DNA of 64,000 nt from Cytophagales bacterium (GCA_013299115.1 JAAFKA010000010.1:1-64000); one strand, 5' to 3'. Shown: positions 9,194 to 18,890, numbered from the stretch's first letter. The notes: generated by a model from the letters alone, not told the origin. Translations and numbers: made by a program.

Positions 9194-9880
9194 TTACAAA
9201 ATATTCAGTTGATTATAAAAATCAATTTTGTAAGTATTACTGATAGTCAGTACCTTACGATTGATAACCACTGCTGTATCTTCAATATAGTCTATATTTC
9301 GGCAATTTACAATAAAAGAACGGTGAATTCTTACGAAATAAGAAGGTAGCCTTTGAATGAGTGCTTTCATTGTGCTGAGATAAATATGTTGGTGTTCTTT
9401 GGTGTGAATCAGTACATAGTCGGCTAAGGCTTCTATGTAATAAATATCTCGCAAAAATATTTTTATCAAATTGCTATTTACCTTTACAAATACATATTCT
9501 ACATTTTCTTTCAATTTTTCTGCTCTAAAATAGAGTTCCTGCACTTTACGAACTGCCTTCATAAACCGCACATAATCAACAGGTTTTACTAAGAAATCTA
9601 CTACACCATACTCATAAGACTCTAAGGCATAATCTCGTTGGGAAGTAATTAGAATAGTTGGAATTGGCGATTTGAGTACTCGCAACATCTCCAAACCAGT
9701 CATTTCAGGCATTTCTATATCTAAAAACAACAAATCTATATTGTCATTTTCCTCTATCAAATTAACGGCTTCTATGGCACTTTCGCAGGTTCCTGCTAAC
9801 CTTAAAAACTCTGTTCTCCGCATAAACTCTGTGATAAACTCACGAGTCAGCGGGTCGTCATCAATAATTAAACTATTCAT
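9194..9880 (-). CDS. LytTR-family DNA-binding response regulator
   Basis: This is a 228-residue, two-domain regulator. Residues 1-~118 form a receiver domain with an acidic pocket at D7-D9, phospho-acceptor D54 in LLFLDIEMPEM and a conserved Lys in FLVKPVD. Residues ~130-228 form a LytTR domain (FVKVNSNLIKIFLRDIYYIEA, then YFVRIHRSFIVN). It should bind direct-repeat promoter sites when phosphorylated. No LytS-type kinase is adjacent. The nearest kinases, at 10.65 and 12.1 kb, are HisKA types, so its partner is probably elsewhere. Confidence 0.9.
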   Translation of the reverse strand: MNSLIIDDDPLTREFITEFMRRTEFLRLAGTCESAIEAVNLIEENDNIDLLFLDIEMPEMTGLEMLRVLKSPIPTILITSQRDYALESYEYGVVDFLVKPVDYVRFMKAVRKVQELYFRAEKLKENVEYVFVKVNSNLIKIFLRDIYYIEALADYVLIHTKEHQHIYLSTMKALIQRLPSYFVRIHRSFIVNCRNIDYIEDTAVVINRKVLTISNTYKIDFYNQLNIL

Positions 9881-9987
9881 GGTTTTCTAAAAAATTAATT
9901 GATGTGAATAAATACAAGATTTGGGTTGTCAAACTTATAAATTTTGTAGCTATTATCAAATTGAATAGCTTATTTCAATGAAAATAT

Positions 9988-10428
9988 TTACTCAAAATAT
10001 TTTTTTGCAATCCATAACAAACCGAAAGATTCCCCACCATCTTTTTGGTGGTGTTTATGGTGGGCGTAGTGTGCTTTTTGTACTGCTTTGATATATTTAT
10101 TGGCAGTGTGTCTAAAAAAAGGAAACCGTTGGTGAATAAAGCCGTCATGCAGTAAAAAATACAATGTGCCGTATAACAAAATTCCAATGCCAATGTATAA
10201 TATCCAATGGGTATTTTTTAAGCCATAAATTAAGCAGGACATACATACAAAGCCAAAAAGCAATGAAAATATATCATTTATTTCCAGAAAACCTTTGCGG
10301 GGTTGGTGATGCGATTCGTGAATATGCCATAAAATGCCATGCATCAGATATTTATGTAAAGCCCATGAAAAAATTTCCATGCCTAAGAAAGCAAGCAAGA
10401 CAAGAGTAAAAGCTATTAAAAAATTCAT
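9988..10428 (-). CDS. crtZ: Beta-carotene hydroxylase (fatty acid hydroxylase superfamily)
   Basis: This is a 146-residue membrane di-iron enzyme. The four histidine clusters of CrtZ-type carotenoid hydroxylases are present in order: HKYLMH, HESHH, HDGFIHQR and HYAHHKHH. They are separated by hydrophobic segments, which gives a roughly four-pass protein. It would hydroxylate the beta-ionone rings of beta-carotene to give zeaxanthin, in keeping with the pigmentation of many Bacteroidota. No other carotenoid gene is in the window, so the rest of the pathway must be elsewhere. A related sterol-desaturase-like role cannot be excluded, but length and His spacing favour CrtZ. Confidence 0.85.
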   Translation of the reverse strand: MNFLIAFTLVLLAFLGMEIFSWALHKYLMHGILWHIHESHHQPRKGFLEINDIFSLLFGFVCMSCLIYGLKNTHWILYIGIGILLYGTLYFLLHDGFIHQRFPFFRHTANKYIKAVQKAHYAHHKHHQKDGGESFGLLWIAKKYFE

Positions 10429-10593
10429 ATTTTTATTTTTGCTCGTTAAGTTTGTAATTAGTTTTTGCCAAAGTATAGATATAAAGTTTGCCCTATCTAT
10501 ACAAGTCTTGAAACAAAGATATGTAAATTGCTACACTTTTTGCAAGGAAAGTGTTACAAAAAGAAATAGCTTGGCAAGTATTCAATGACCTGT

Positions 10594-10624
10594 TTTGAAT
10601 ATTCCTTGCAATTCAGTACCTTTG
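10594..10624 (+). promoter_or_regulatory. Bacteroidota-type promoter of the 10.65-kb histidine kinase gene
   Basis: TTTG at 10594-10597, a 19-bp spacer and TACCTTTG at 10617-10624 form an exact -33/-7 consensus match. Transcription would begin around 10630, about 20 nt before the TTG start at 10651. Confidence 0.7.
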
Positions 10625-10650
10625 CTTTGTAATTTTTTTTCTAAAACTAC

Positions 10651-12084
10651 TTGAAAAACACACTCGAACAAATCAAGGCAAGTCTGCCCGAAAAGTGGCA
10701 AGAACCACTGAATATGGAACATTGGAATTTTCGCAACTTCCGTTTCAATGTTTTTGCAAGGATTGTGTCTATTGGTAGCTCTATTTTTTTATTTGCTACC
10801 TTACTTTCGCAAACAGGTTATACTTTTTCGTCTTTTGGACTGTTGGTTTTAATAGTTTTGCAAACCTATTGGCTCATTAAGCACGTAGAAAATACGAATA
10901 GAGAAGTTGTCAATTTTTTAAATGCCATTCAATATGACGATTTTTCAAATTCCTATAAATTAAGCATAGAAGGTGAGTCTTTTGTGGCTCTCAACGATGC
11001 TTTTAACAATGTGTTGGCAAAATTCAGAGAAATTAGGGCAGAAAAAGAGGCACACCACCAATACCTCAAAACTATTATTCACCATGTAGGCATTGGCATT
11101 ATCTCGTTTGACAAAACAGGCAATGTGCAAATTATCAACAATTCGGCTAAGCGGCTTTTCAAAATCAACCAACTGACGCACATAGACAAATTGCAAAATT
11201 TTAGCCCCGATTTAGTGGAAAAATTTAAAAAGTTGCGAACAGGCACAAAAGATTTGGTAAAAATAAGTTCGGAAAACGAAATTGCACAGTTGGCAATTTA
11301 CGCCATAGAACTCAATTTGCAAGGCGAAGAATTTAAGTTGGTAACAATCCAAAATATTCACACCGAATTGGAGGAGAAAGAACTCGATGCGTGGCAAAAA
11401 CTGATTCGGGTGCTTACTCACGAAATTATGAACTCCGTAGCCCCAATTTCTTCGTTGGCAGCTACTGTAAACGGCGAACTCGAATATTGTCAGGAAAAAG
11501 AGCAAGAAAAAGGGATTAATTGGACAGATTTGGAAGATGTTTATTTGGCTACTAAAACCATTCAACGCCGCAGCGAAGGACTGATACGATTTGTAAGTGA
11601 TTTCAGAAACCTTACGCACATACCTATGCCTAAGTTTAAGCCTGTGCGAGTCGAGGATTTGTTTAATCACATAGCCACGCTGATGCAGACCGACATAGAG
11701 GACAGCAAGATTCGCTGCAATTATTGTGTAGAGCCTCCTTCGCTGTTGCTCATGGCAGACCAAGAAATGCTGGAACAGGTGCTTATCAATCTAATGAAAA
11801 ATGCTATTCAGGCACTCAACGAATGTGAGGAAAATCACCCAAAAAGTTTGTTGTTGTTGGCAAAGCAAGACGAAAAAAGTCGTCCTTTGATTATGGTCAA
11901 AGACAATGCTGGTGGCATAGAATCAGAAGCCTTAGAAAAAATATTTATTCCTTTTTACACCACCAAAAAAACAGGTTCAGGCATTGGTTTGAGCCTTTCG
12001 CAACAAATCATGCGACAACACAAAGGCAATATCATTGCCAACTCCGAAGTAGGCAAGGGTACGGAGTTTATCTTGAAGTTTTAG
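10651..12084 (+). CDS. Membrane sensor histidine kinase, NtrY-like
   Basis: This is a 477-residue kinase starting at a TTG placed just behind a strong promoter; no ATG is available upstream. Two membrane helices lie at about residues 30-50 and 53-72. A PAS-like region (~140-220) contains GIISFDKTGNVQIINNSAKRLF. The HisKA-type dimerisation helix carries the phospho-accepting His257 in LTHEIMNSVAPISSL. The ATPase domain shows the N box NLMKNAIQAL, G1 DNAGGI, an F box FIPFYTTKK and G2 GSGIGLSLSQQ. There is no extracytoplasmic sensor of any size and no receiver domain. No NtrC-type regulator is adjacent, so its partner and signal are unknown. Confidence 0.88.
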   Translation: MKNTLEQIKASLPEKWQEPLNMEHWNFRNFRFNVFARIVSIGSSIFLFATLLSQTGYTFSSFGLLVLIVLQTYWLIKHVENTNREVVNFLNAIQYDDFSNSYKLSIEGESFVALNDAFNNVLAKFREIRAEKEAHHQYLKTIIHHVGIGIISFDKTGNVQIINNSAKRLFKINQLTHIDKLQNFSPDLVEKFKKLRTGTKDLVKISSENEIAQLAIYAIELNLQGEEFKLVTIQNIHTELEEKELDAWQKLIRVLTHEIMNSVAPISSLAATVNGELEYCQEKEQEKGINWTDLEDVYLATKTIQRRSEGLIRFVSDFRNLTHIPMPKFKPVRVEDLFNHIATLMQTDIEDSKIRCNYCVEPPSLLLMADQEMLEQVLINLMKNAIQALNECEENHPKSLLLLAKQDEKSRPLIMVKDNAGGIESEALEKIFIPFYTTKKTGSGIGLSLSQQIMRQHKGNIIANSEVGKGTEFILKF

Positions 12085-12093
12085 TTCTTATAC

Positions 12094-14181
12094 TCATTCG
12101 TCTAAATGCAAATGTAATTTTTCTACGGGGCTTCCATTCACAACGCCTACGGGCAGTAAAACCTTAAAAGTGCTACCGACTTCCAAAATACTTTCGACTG
12201 AAATAGACCCATTATTTTTTTCGGCAAATTCTTTGCAAAGTAGCAAACCTAAACCTGTACCCGATTCGCCTTGTGTACCTTTGGTGCTGTGTTTGCTGTC
12301 TATCCTAAATATTTTGTCCATAGTCGTTTCGTCCATGCCTAAGCCTGTGTCATTGACCGAAATCTGAACAAATTTGTCTTCTACTTTTTTGGCTGTTACG
12401 GTTACTTTGCCCCCTTCATTGGTAAATTTTAGGGCATTGGAAGTGAGGTTTCTCAAAATGGTACGCACTGCATTTTCGTCTGCATAAACCCAAATATCTG
12501 ATTGGGCATTGATAACCAAATTTATCTTTTTGTTTTGGGCATTGAGTTGCAAAATCCCTATCAATTCATCGAACAGCATAGCTACTTGCAAATGTTTGGG
12601 CTTAAACTCTATGCTTCCCATCTGACTTCTTGCCCATGCAAGCAAATTATTGAGCAAATCAATCAAATTGCGAACAGATTTGTCTATGTCTATTGCCATC
12701 ATTTTGATTTCGTCTTTGCTCAGGTACTCTACGTGATTGATAATGAGATTAGAAAAACCTGTCAAAGAATTTAAAGGCCCTTTGAGGTCGTGGGCAATGA
12801 TAGAAAAGAACTTGTTTTTAGTGTTATTGAGTTCTTCCATCAGTTCACTTTTATGGCGAATGACCTCGTTTTTCTCTTTGAGTTCTTGGTTTCTTTTGTT
12901 GAAAAACCACAAAGACGACAAAGCCGTTGTGAACAAAACAGCCACAATTACAAACCACAAAACAAGATTATAACTTTTGTTTTTCTCCTCTTTCAACTCC
13001 AATTCTTTGATTTGCTTTTCTTTATTGAGAATAATTATTGCCTTTTCTCTGCGTGCAGTTTCTATAATTTCGTGCATTTCTGCCACTTTTTTGTTGGTAT
13101 TTTCGTCAAAAATCAACTTTTGGTAGTCCGTATAAAGTTTATAATACTTCAAGGCTTCTGCTACATTTTGCGATTGTTCATAGACTTTGGAGAGATATAA
13201 ATAAGACAAGTCTATGTATTCCTTCGACTCTGTTTCTTGCGACAGCGTAAGGGCTTCGAGTAATAAATCGGAGGCGGCGGTGTAGTTTTTGAGTGCTATG
13301 TTGCATTTGCCCAAATTAATCAGGCTGAAAGCCATACCTTTGCGGTTGTTGAGAGTTTTTTCCTCCTCGTAGGCTTGTTTGTAGTAAATGGCTGCGTGTT
13401 CGGGGTTGCCTTGCGTGATATAGACATCGCCAATTCGATTGGCAATTTCGCCTACATCTGTCGAGTTTTTGAAACCTTTTTTGAGTTCCAAAGCCTTGCG
13501 ATAATAATCTAAGGACTGCCTATAATTTTTCATTATAGAATAGGTCAAACCATAGACTTTGTAACTGTCTGCAATTCCTCTTTTATCTCCTAAAACTTCT
13601 CTAATTTCTACGGCTTTTTGGGCGTGGTTCAGTGCCAATTCTTCGTTGCCCAATTCTGCATAAAGTTCTGCCATTTGATTGTAAGAGTCGGCTATAGCAC
13701 GTTGATTACCAATCTGTTGCTCTATTGCCAAAGCCTGAAACTTATACTCCATGGCTTGTTCAAACTCCTTCATTTGCATATAAATATTTGCCAATTCATT
13801 CATCGCATCGACTGCCCCCAAATGATTTTGCTTTTTTTCATACGCCTCCAATGCTTGGTGTTGGTAGTCCAAAGCCAATTCATAATTGCCCATTTGCGAG
13901 CAAATACGCCCTAAATTTTGCAAACTATTGAGTCTTCCTTTTTCATAGTTCAATACGCTGGACAACTCTAAGGCTTTCATGCCATAGTGCAAGGCTTTGT
14001 TTGAGTTTTCGCTGGCATATTTTTGCGATACATTGATATAAAAGCTAACCGATACAGAATCTTTGAGGGTAGCTTTGTCAGGAGCAATGGTAGTATCTAT
14101 TACAGTAGTTAGCTGGGCTTGCCCTTTAAAAGCAAGCAACAAGAAAAAAAAGCCCCAAATATAGACTCGAATGGAAGACAT
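12094..14181 (-). CDS. TPR-containing sensor histidine kinase
   Basis: This is a 695-residue protein. A signal-like N-terminus (MSSIRVYIWGFFFLLLAFKG) is followed by about six tetratricopeptide repeats (residues ~60-370), probably periplasmic. A coiled coil rich in Lys and Glu, one membrane helix at about 405-425 and a second coiled coil come next. The HisKA domain has His464 in FFSIIAHDLKGPLNSLTGFS, and the HATPase domain has DTGLGM and GTGLGLLLCKEF. This is a very common Bacteroidota architecture in which the TPR array senses a protein or stress signal. Its 3' end faces the other kinase gene with a 9-bp gap, so they are convergent and not one operon. Confidence 0.9.
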   Translation of the reverse strand: MSSIRVYIWGFFFLLLAFKGQAQLTTVIDTTIAPDKATLKDSVSVSFYINVSQKYASENSNKALHYGMKALELSSVLNYEKGRLNSLQNLGRICSQMGNYELALDYQHQALEAYEKKQNHLGAVDAMNELANIYMQMKEFEQAMEYKFQALAIEQQIGNQRAIADSYNQMAELYAELGNEELALNHAQKAVEIREVLGDKRGIADSYKVYGLTYSIMKNYRQSLDYYRKALELKKGFKNSTDVGEIANRIGDVYITQGNPEHAAIYYKQAYEEEKTLNNRKGMAFSLINLGKCNIALKNYTAASDLLLEALTLSQETESKEYIDLSYLYLSKVYEQSQNVAEALKYYKLYTDYQKLIFDENTNKKVAEMHEIIETARREKAIIILNKEKQIKELELKEEKNKSYNLVLWFVIVAVLFTTALSSLWFFNKRNQELKEKNEVIRHKSELMEELNNTKNKFFSIIAHDLKGPLNSLTGFSNLIINHVEYLSKDEIKMMAIDIDKSVRNLIDLLNNLLAWARSQMGSIEFKPKHLQVAMLFDELIGILQLNAQNKKINLVINAQSDIWVYADENAVRTILRNLTSNALKFTNEGGKVTVTAKKVEDKFVQISVNDTGLGMDETTMDKIFRIDSKHSTKGTQGESGTGLGLLLCKEFAEKNNGSISVESILEVGSTFKVLLPVGVVNGSPVEKLHLHLDE

Positions 14182-14305
14182 TTTATTGGTTGTAGGTTTT
14201 CAACCCTCGATATACAATTTTCTACTGAATTTACATAGAAATTGACCTTTTTTTTGTCAAAAGATATTGGTAATTGTTGCAGACTTCGATTCTTGCCTCT
14301 TTTGA

Positions 14306-15865
14306 CTAATTTAATTTTTTGGTCAATTTTACTGCTTGCTTTGTGTCTATGTGACTAAGAAACTGGGCTAACAACTTGTCTTTTTTCTGATTTTCTGTAA
14401 AATCTTCTATCAAAGTCAAGTATTTATCTTCTCCTGTTAGTTTATACAAAGAAGCTGAACAGTAGATATTCACGTTTTCATTTTCCAAACCGTCTTGCAA
14501 GGCAGCTATAGAAGCAGGATGATTAAAGGCAGATAGAGCTAAGGCAGCTCTACGGCGGGCAGCTTGCACACCACTTTGCAAACTTAATGCTTCATAATTT
14601 TCTTCCTCTCCTCCTGTAGCCTTAATTTCTGTTTGTTTTATTTTGGGGTTCAATTCTTTTACTAAATACAAAATTGCTCGGTCATCTCCTAATTGTGCCA
14701 TGTACGAAGGAATATCTATGTGTTGAAAAGGCTGCTTGTCTTGTGGCAACAAACTAACCAATAAATCAAAGGTTCCAGGTGCTTTCATTCGCACTAATTT
14801 TTTCACACACTCCGAAATAACATAAATACTTTCAGAGTTCTTTGCAATCTCATTCAATAACCTTGCTCCCAACAGTTGACGTGTACTCAATTCATTGAAC
14901 AAACGGCTGGTAATTTCCACTTTATCTTCATCATACCAACAAAGAGCAGCCAAAAATTCGGCAGACTCTTGCGATTTTTGCTCCATCAAGTCTGTTATTA
15001 ATGCCAGACGGCGAGAAGTGCTGTCGGGTTGTTGATTTTCTTCATGTTGAGATAATATTTCAAAGCACTCATACCTTTCAGATGAATAAGTCATCTGAGA
15101 AAAAGAAGGCAACCATTTATAAAATTCAGCTTGTTGGATACAAATCTCAGCCTCGTTAATTTCAGCCTTTTCCAAATGGTATTGAGCCAAACCTGAATGA
15201 GCTTCGTGCAGGCGAGGATTAATTTGTAAAGCCTTATCAAAGGCTTTTTTAGACTCGAGCAGATGCCCCAAAGTTAATCGACAATAACCCAATTTGACTA
15301 TAAAATTGTCATGTTGAGGATAGACCTCGTTGAGATGTTCCCAACAACGCAGTGCCATCTCATAATGATTGAGGTATTGGTAGGTTGTAGCCAAATTTTC
15401 CCACGCATCACTTTCATAAGGATAGTAATCTGTAGCTTTTTGGAAGGCAGCCACTGCCAAATTCAGTTGTTGGGTCTTGTACCTTCGGTCTTCTGTGGAG
15501 TCTTGTGCAGGCAACCCTTGTAGTTTGTTGCGAATGGCTTGGTGATAATTGCCTTTTGTGCCTTGTCTGAGCCTGATTTCGCCTATACTCATGTAGAGGG
15601 CGTAGTCGTTATCTGTGCCATTGATGCCTGCATTCCATACACGAAGGGCTTCATCTGTTTCTCCCAAAAAATCATTGACAGTGCCTAAAAGTAAACGGCT
15701 ATCTATATCATCGGGGTTGGTTTGTAAATTTTTTTGTAGGTGTTTTTGTGCTTGTAAGATTTCGCCTTGGTTGAGCAGTTCTACAATGGCGTGCAAGCCA
15801 TAAGACTGTGCTATTGCAAACAGACTACTTATGTAGAGGACTAAGGAAAGAATAGCACGTTTCAT
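14306..15865 (-). CDS. Secreted TPR and HEAT-repeat protein
   Basis: This is a 519-residue protein with a cleavable signal peptide (MKRAILSLVLYISSLFAIAQ). Residues ~20-250 hold several TPR units (LEAQKHLQKNLQTNPDDIDSR type, then AFDKALQINPRLHEAHSGLA). The C-terminal third resembles HEAT/PBS-lyase repeats (DRAILYLVKELN, then RRRAALALSAFNHPASIAALQDGLEN). No enzymatic motif is visible, so a periplasmic scaffold role is plausible but unproven. It lies upstream of the TPR-kinase gene on the same strand with a 124-bp gap and might be co-transcribed with it. Confidence 0.75.
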   Translation of the reverse strand: MKRAILSLVLYISSLFAIAQSYGLHAIVELLNQGEILQAQKHLQKNLQTNPDDIDSRLLLGTVNDFLGETDEALRVWNAGINGTDNDYALYMSIGEIRLRQGTKGNYHQAIRNKLQGLPAQDSTEDRRYKTQQLNLAVAAFQKATDYYPYESDAWENLATTYQYLNHYEMALRCWEHLNEVYPQHDNFIVKLGYCRLTLGHLLESKKAFDKALQINPRLHEAHSGLAQYHLEKAEINEAEICIQQAEFYKWLPSFSQMTYSSERYECFEILSQHEENQQPDSTSRRLALITDLMEQKSQESAEFLAALCWYDEDKVEITSRLFNELSTRQLLGARLLNEIAKNSESIYVISECVKKLVRMKAPGTFDLLVSLLPQDKQPFQHIDIPSYMAQLGDDRAILYLVKELNPKIKQTEIKATGGEEENYEALSLQSGVQAARRRAALALSAFNHPASIAALQDGLENENVNIYCSASLYKLTGEDKYLTLIEDFTENQKKDKLLAQFLSHIDTKQAVKLTKKLN

Positions 15866-16169
15866 GGCAGGTCAAAAATTAGAGAATAGCCAAAAAAGGC
15901 TATGATTGTATCAAACTATACTTTTGCCTTTTTTTTCATAAAATTAACGTAATATTTCTAATTTTTGTTAGGTTTTGAGCATTTTTTTTGGTAAAATCTT
16001 TGCTATTAATCTTAATGATAATTGATAACCCCAACAAAGGTTTTTATTGATTAAAAACTTGGGAAAATCCACAAAAGTATATAGTTTGCAGTTTAATCTT
16101 ATTTATGTATTTAACAACTTAAAATTTTTGATTGTTTTCTAAGTTTCTTAACTCACTATCAACAACAAG
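15866..16169. other. AT-rich intergenic region
   Basis: This 304-bp gap lies between two divergent genes. It contains a small hairpin (AATAGCC and GGCTAT around 15884-15902) and several T-runs. I see no convincing full promoter pair and no RNA gene. Confidence 0.5.
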
Positions 16170-16310
16170 ATGAAAGAAATCACTTTTACTGTATCTGTCA
16201 AGCAAGCACGCCTGATAATCAAGGGTTTAAGCAAATTGCCGTTTGAAAAAGTCTATGAACTCATTGGGCTGCTTAACGAACAAGCTAACAAACAACTCAA
16301 AGCAAAATAA
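16170..16310 (+). CDS. Small 46-residue protein, hypothetical
   Basis: An ATG at 16170 after an A-rich stretch opens a 46-codon frame ending with TAA at 16308-16310. The product begins MKEITFTVSVKQARLIIKGL and continues with KLPFEKVYELIGLL. It has a beta strand-like start followed by two amphipathic helices and ends in a Lys-rich tail. The coding quality and layout resemble small Bacteroidota proteins of unknown function, but I cannot name the family. The last codons (AAA GCA AAA TAA) are nearly copied in each unit of the adjacent 50-bp tandem repeat. It precedes the baseplate-like gene on the same strand. Confidence 0.6.
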   Translation: MKEITFTVSVKQARLIIKGLSKLPFEKVYELIGLLNEQANKQLKAK

Positions 16311-16460
16311 ACCCAAACCTTGTAAGGTTTTAAAAACCTTATAAGGTTTAAAGCAAATAAACCCAAACCTTGTAAGGTTTTAAAAACCTTACAAGGTTTA
16401 AAGCAAATAAACCCAAACCTTGTAAGGTTTTTAAAACCTTACAAGGTTTAAACCTCTAAA
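16311..16460 (+). repeat. 50-bp tandem repeat, three copies, each a perfect palindrome
   Basis: Units start at 16311, 16361 and 16411 with an exact 50-bp period. Each holds AAACCTTGTAAGG, an A/T linker and CCTTACAAGGTTT (CCTTATAAGG in the first unit), giving a ~15-bp stem. They are joined by AAGCAAATAAACCC linkers that copy the end of the preceding small gene. Each would form a terminator-like hairpin between the small gene and the next gene. Confidence 0.9.
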
Positions 16461-16463
16461 ACC

Positions 16464-18824
16464 TTGCAAACTCCACCTTTCATAGCTGCCGAACTTTCGT
16501 ATCCCGATAGTGTTTTTGACTATTATACGTTGCGTGAGGAATTTATCCGACTCGTGCAGGGGTTGGCGGGTGAGGTTTGGACAGATTATAACGAGCATGA
16601 TGCAGGGGTTACGATTATTGAGCAGCTTTGCTACGCCTTAACCGAATTGGCTTATCGAACTGATGTGCCTCTGGAGGCTTTGTTGGTAAATCCCAAAACA
16701 GGGCAGATACATCCTGAAAAGCAAGCCTTGTATGCTGCCGAACAAATTTTTGTGATGCAGCCCCTCACTGCCAAAGGCTACCAAAAATTGTTGTTAGACC
16801 AACTGCCCGACCTGCTCAATGTTTGGGTAGAACCCTTAGCAACCGAAGAAAAAAGCAAAAAAAGTACGCACTACCAAATTTTTGCCCAAGCTAAAGATGG
16901 AAGTGAAGCAACTAAAATTTGCAACCAAATCAAGGCTGTTTACCACCAAAACCGCAATTTGTGCGAAAATTTGGCAACTGTAACCTTGCTAAAACCTACG
17001 CCCATTACCCTGCACCTGACCTTAGCCGTAAACAAAGAGCAAAATGGCGAGGAAATAGTAGCCCAGTTGTATGCTGCTTTGTGCCATTTGTTTTCGCCTA
17101 CTGTTCCCCGTTATTCGTTGGCTGATTTGCAAGCCGAAGGACTGCCCATAGAAAAAATTTTGGTGGAAACACCGCTGCAAAATGGTTTTATCAAAGACCA
17201 AGACCTGAAACCTCGCCCTACAAAGGTGGTGATGGCAGAATTATTGACCTTGTGCTTGCAAACAAAAGGAATTTTGGCGGTTGTTAATTTTTCTCTACGC
17301 TATCAAAACGAAGTGTATGAGGCTATTCACGAAGTTATCAACCTCAAAGCAGACGAATGGCTGGCTTTATCCTTAGAAAATTTGCACGTTATTCTCCAAA
17401 AAGATAGCATTGACTACCAACCGCAACCCCAAAAAGTGTTGGTGGCTTACCAAAATTTGCGACTCACTAAACAAAAAACATATACAGTGCAGTCGCCGCA
17501 GACTTCGCAAGCCACAGGTACTGCCCCCGATTTTGATACTTATTTTTCTGTGCAAGAGCAGTTTCCTGCCCTTTATTTGCTGGGCAAAGTCGGTATTCCT
17601 ACTTTTGTTAGTCCCGAAAGACAAGCCCAAGCCAAACAACTGCAAGGCTATTTATTTGTTTTTGAGCAACTAATGGCAAACCATTTGGCACAACTCAAAA
17701 ATGTGCATCGGTTGTTTTCTACTGATGCCTTGTTGCGACAAACTTATTTTGCTCATGCCTTGCAAGACGTGGCAGGAGCAGCTTATTTGGTAGGGCAAAC
17801 CAAAAACGGAACTACTTATTTTGCAAATTACAACCAAAATTTACAAGCTACTCTGCAAGCAAATGACAATTTTCTGGAAAGACGCAACCGTTTTTTAGAT
17901 TATTTGTTGGGTTTATATGGTATTGAATTTCAGCAATATTCTCTTGCCAAGTTCAACTATTATTTCAGCGAGGAAATTTTGCAATACAATTTGCTCTACA
18001 ATAAAATAGCATTGCTAAAAAAATTGCCAAGTTTAGGGGTAAGACGTTTTGGGGCTGCCGACCTCACAAAACCTGCCCACGCAAACAACCGAGCAGGAAT
18101 AGAAGAACTGATGCGAATTTTGCTGCACATAGAGGAATTGTATGAACCAACCAATAAAAAGTCAAGTGTTTTTGCGGTTTTCGAAAAATATCATTTGAAG
18201 TTGCAAAGTCAAATGGCTACGCAAAATTTCACTTTCTTAACTTTGGGTGCAGACGTACTGCAAACGCAATTTGACGAAGTGGAGGAGGCAAGGTTGCAAA
18301 AAGAATTTGCGGAGTTAGCAGACCAAGAATTGCAACATTTTTACTTAGAAAAAACAATTTTATTTACGCCCTATCGTACTGAAAATGAGTTGCTTAATAG
18401 CAAAAAATTGCAAACCATTTGCCCTGCTTGGCTGCAAAGTGGTGTGCAACTTTCCAATTACAGGATAGGGCGGATAGACAATGACTTTGTGGAAATTTAC
18501 CAACTGCTTTGGCAGGTTGCACCGCAACAGTGGTTGCAAGTTGGTTTGTTTGCAGACAGAAAAGCTGCTTGCTATGCTTTGGCTGCTTTTGTACAGGTGT
18601 GCAGAGAACTCAACCGCAAAAGTGAGGCTTTTGCAGTGCGGGAAGTGGTGGAAACCCAAACAGTTCACTTTCTTTTTTCAGATTGGACAGCCCGTTTTGC
18701 CCAGCCTGCCTTCCGAAATTTGGTGGAAGAAACCATCAGCCTCAACTTGCCTGCTCATCTCTTGCCAAAAATTCATTGGCTTTCGCCTGAACAATTTAGG
18801 GGGTTTGAGGGCAGTAGCCATTAG
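16464..18824 (+). CDS. Putative baseplate-like protein of a contractile injection system, orphan
   Basis: This is a 786-residue protein read from a TTG at 16464; an in-frame stop at 16449 forbids a longer form. Residues ~39-60 contain W-x-D-Y-N-E-H-D-A-G-V-T-I-I-E-Q. This closely resembles the WTD(Y/F)N-HDPGVT-LE motif of baseplate-J-like and related large proteins of extracellular contractile injection systems and phage tail-like particles. Here the usual Pro is Ala. Further family-like segments are YLFVFEQLMANHLAQLKNV (~394-412), a RNRFLDYLL block and the terminal PAHLLPKIHWLSPEQFRGFE. I infer the family from these patterns. No sheath, tube, spike or AAA+ gene lies nearby, so its role is unclear. 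Confidence 0.55.
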   Translation: MQTPPFIAAELSYPDSVFDYYTLREEFIRLVQGLAGEVWTDYNEHDAGVTIIEQLCYALTELAYRTDVPLEALLVNPKTGQIHPEKQALYAAEQIFVMQPLTAKGYQKLLLDQLPDLLNVWVEPLATEEKSKKSTHYQIFAQAKDGSEATKICNQIKAVYHQNRNLCENLATVTLLKPTPITLHLTLAVNKEQNGEEIVAQLYAALCHLFSPTVPRYSLADLQAEGLPIEKILVETPLQNGFIKDQDLKPRPTKVVMAELLTLCLQTKGILAVVNFSLRYQNEVYEAIHEVINLKADEWLALSLENLHVILQKDSIDYQPQPQKVLVAYQNLRLTKQKTYTVQSPQTSQATGTAPDFDTYFSVQEQFPALYLLGKVGIPTFVSPERQAQAKQLQGYLFVFEQLMANHLAQLKNVHRLFSTDALLRQTYFAHALQDVAGAAYLVGQTKNGTTYFANYNQNLQATLQANDNFLERRNRFLDYLLGLYGIEFQQYSLAKFNYYFSEEILQYNLLYNKIALLKKLPSLGVRRFGAADLTKPAHANNRAGIEELMRILLHIEELYEPTNKKSSVFAVFEKYHLKLQSQMATQNFTFLTLGADVLQTQFDEVEEARLQKEFAELADQELQHFYLEKTILFTPYRTENELLNSKKLQTICPAWLQSGVQLSNYRIGRIDNDFVEIYQLLWQVAPQQWLQVGLFADRKAACYALAAFVQVCRELNRKSEAFAVREVVETQTVHFLFSDWTARFAQPAFRNLVEETISLNLPAHLLPKIHWLSPEQFRGFEGSSH

Positions 18825-18890
18825 CAAACCTCTGTGTTGGAAATTATAAGAGAGCTGGAAACTATAAGAGAATTGTAGATTTATACAAAG

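Noticed and set aside
16311-16460. Possible CRISPR array
   Set aside because: The units are contiguous with a constant palindrome and no variable spacers, and no cas gene is present. It is a palindromic tandem repeat.
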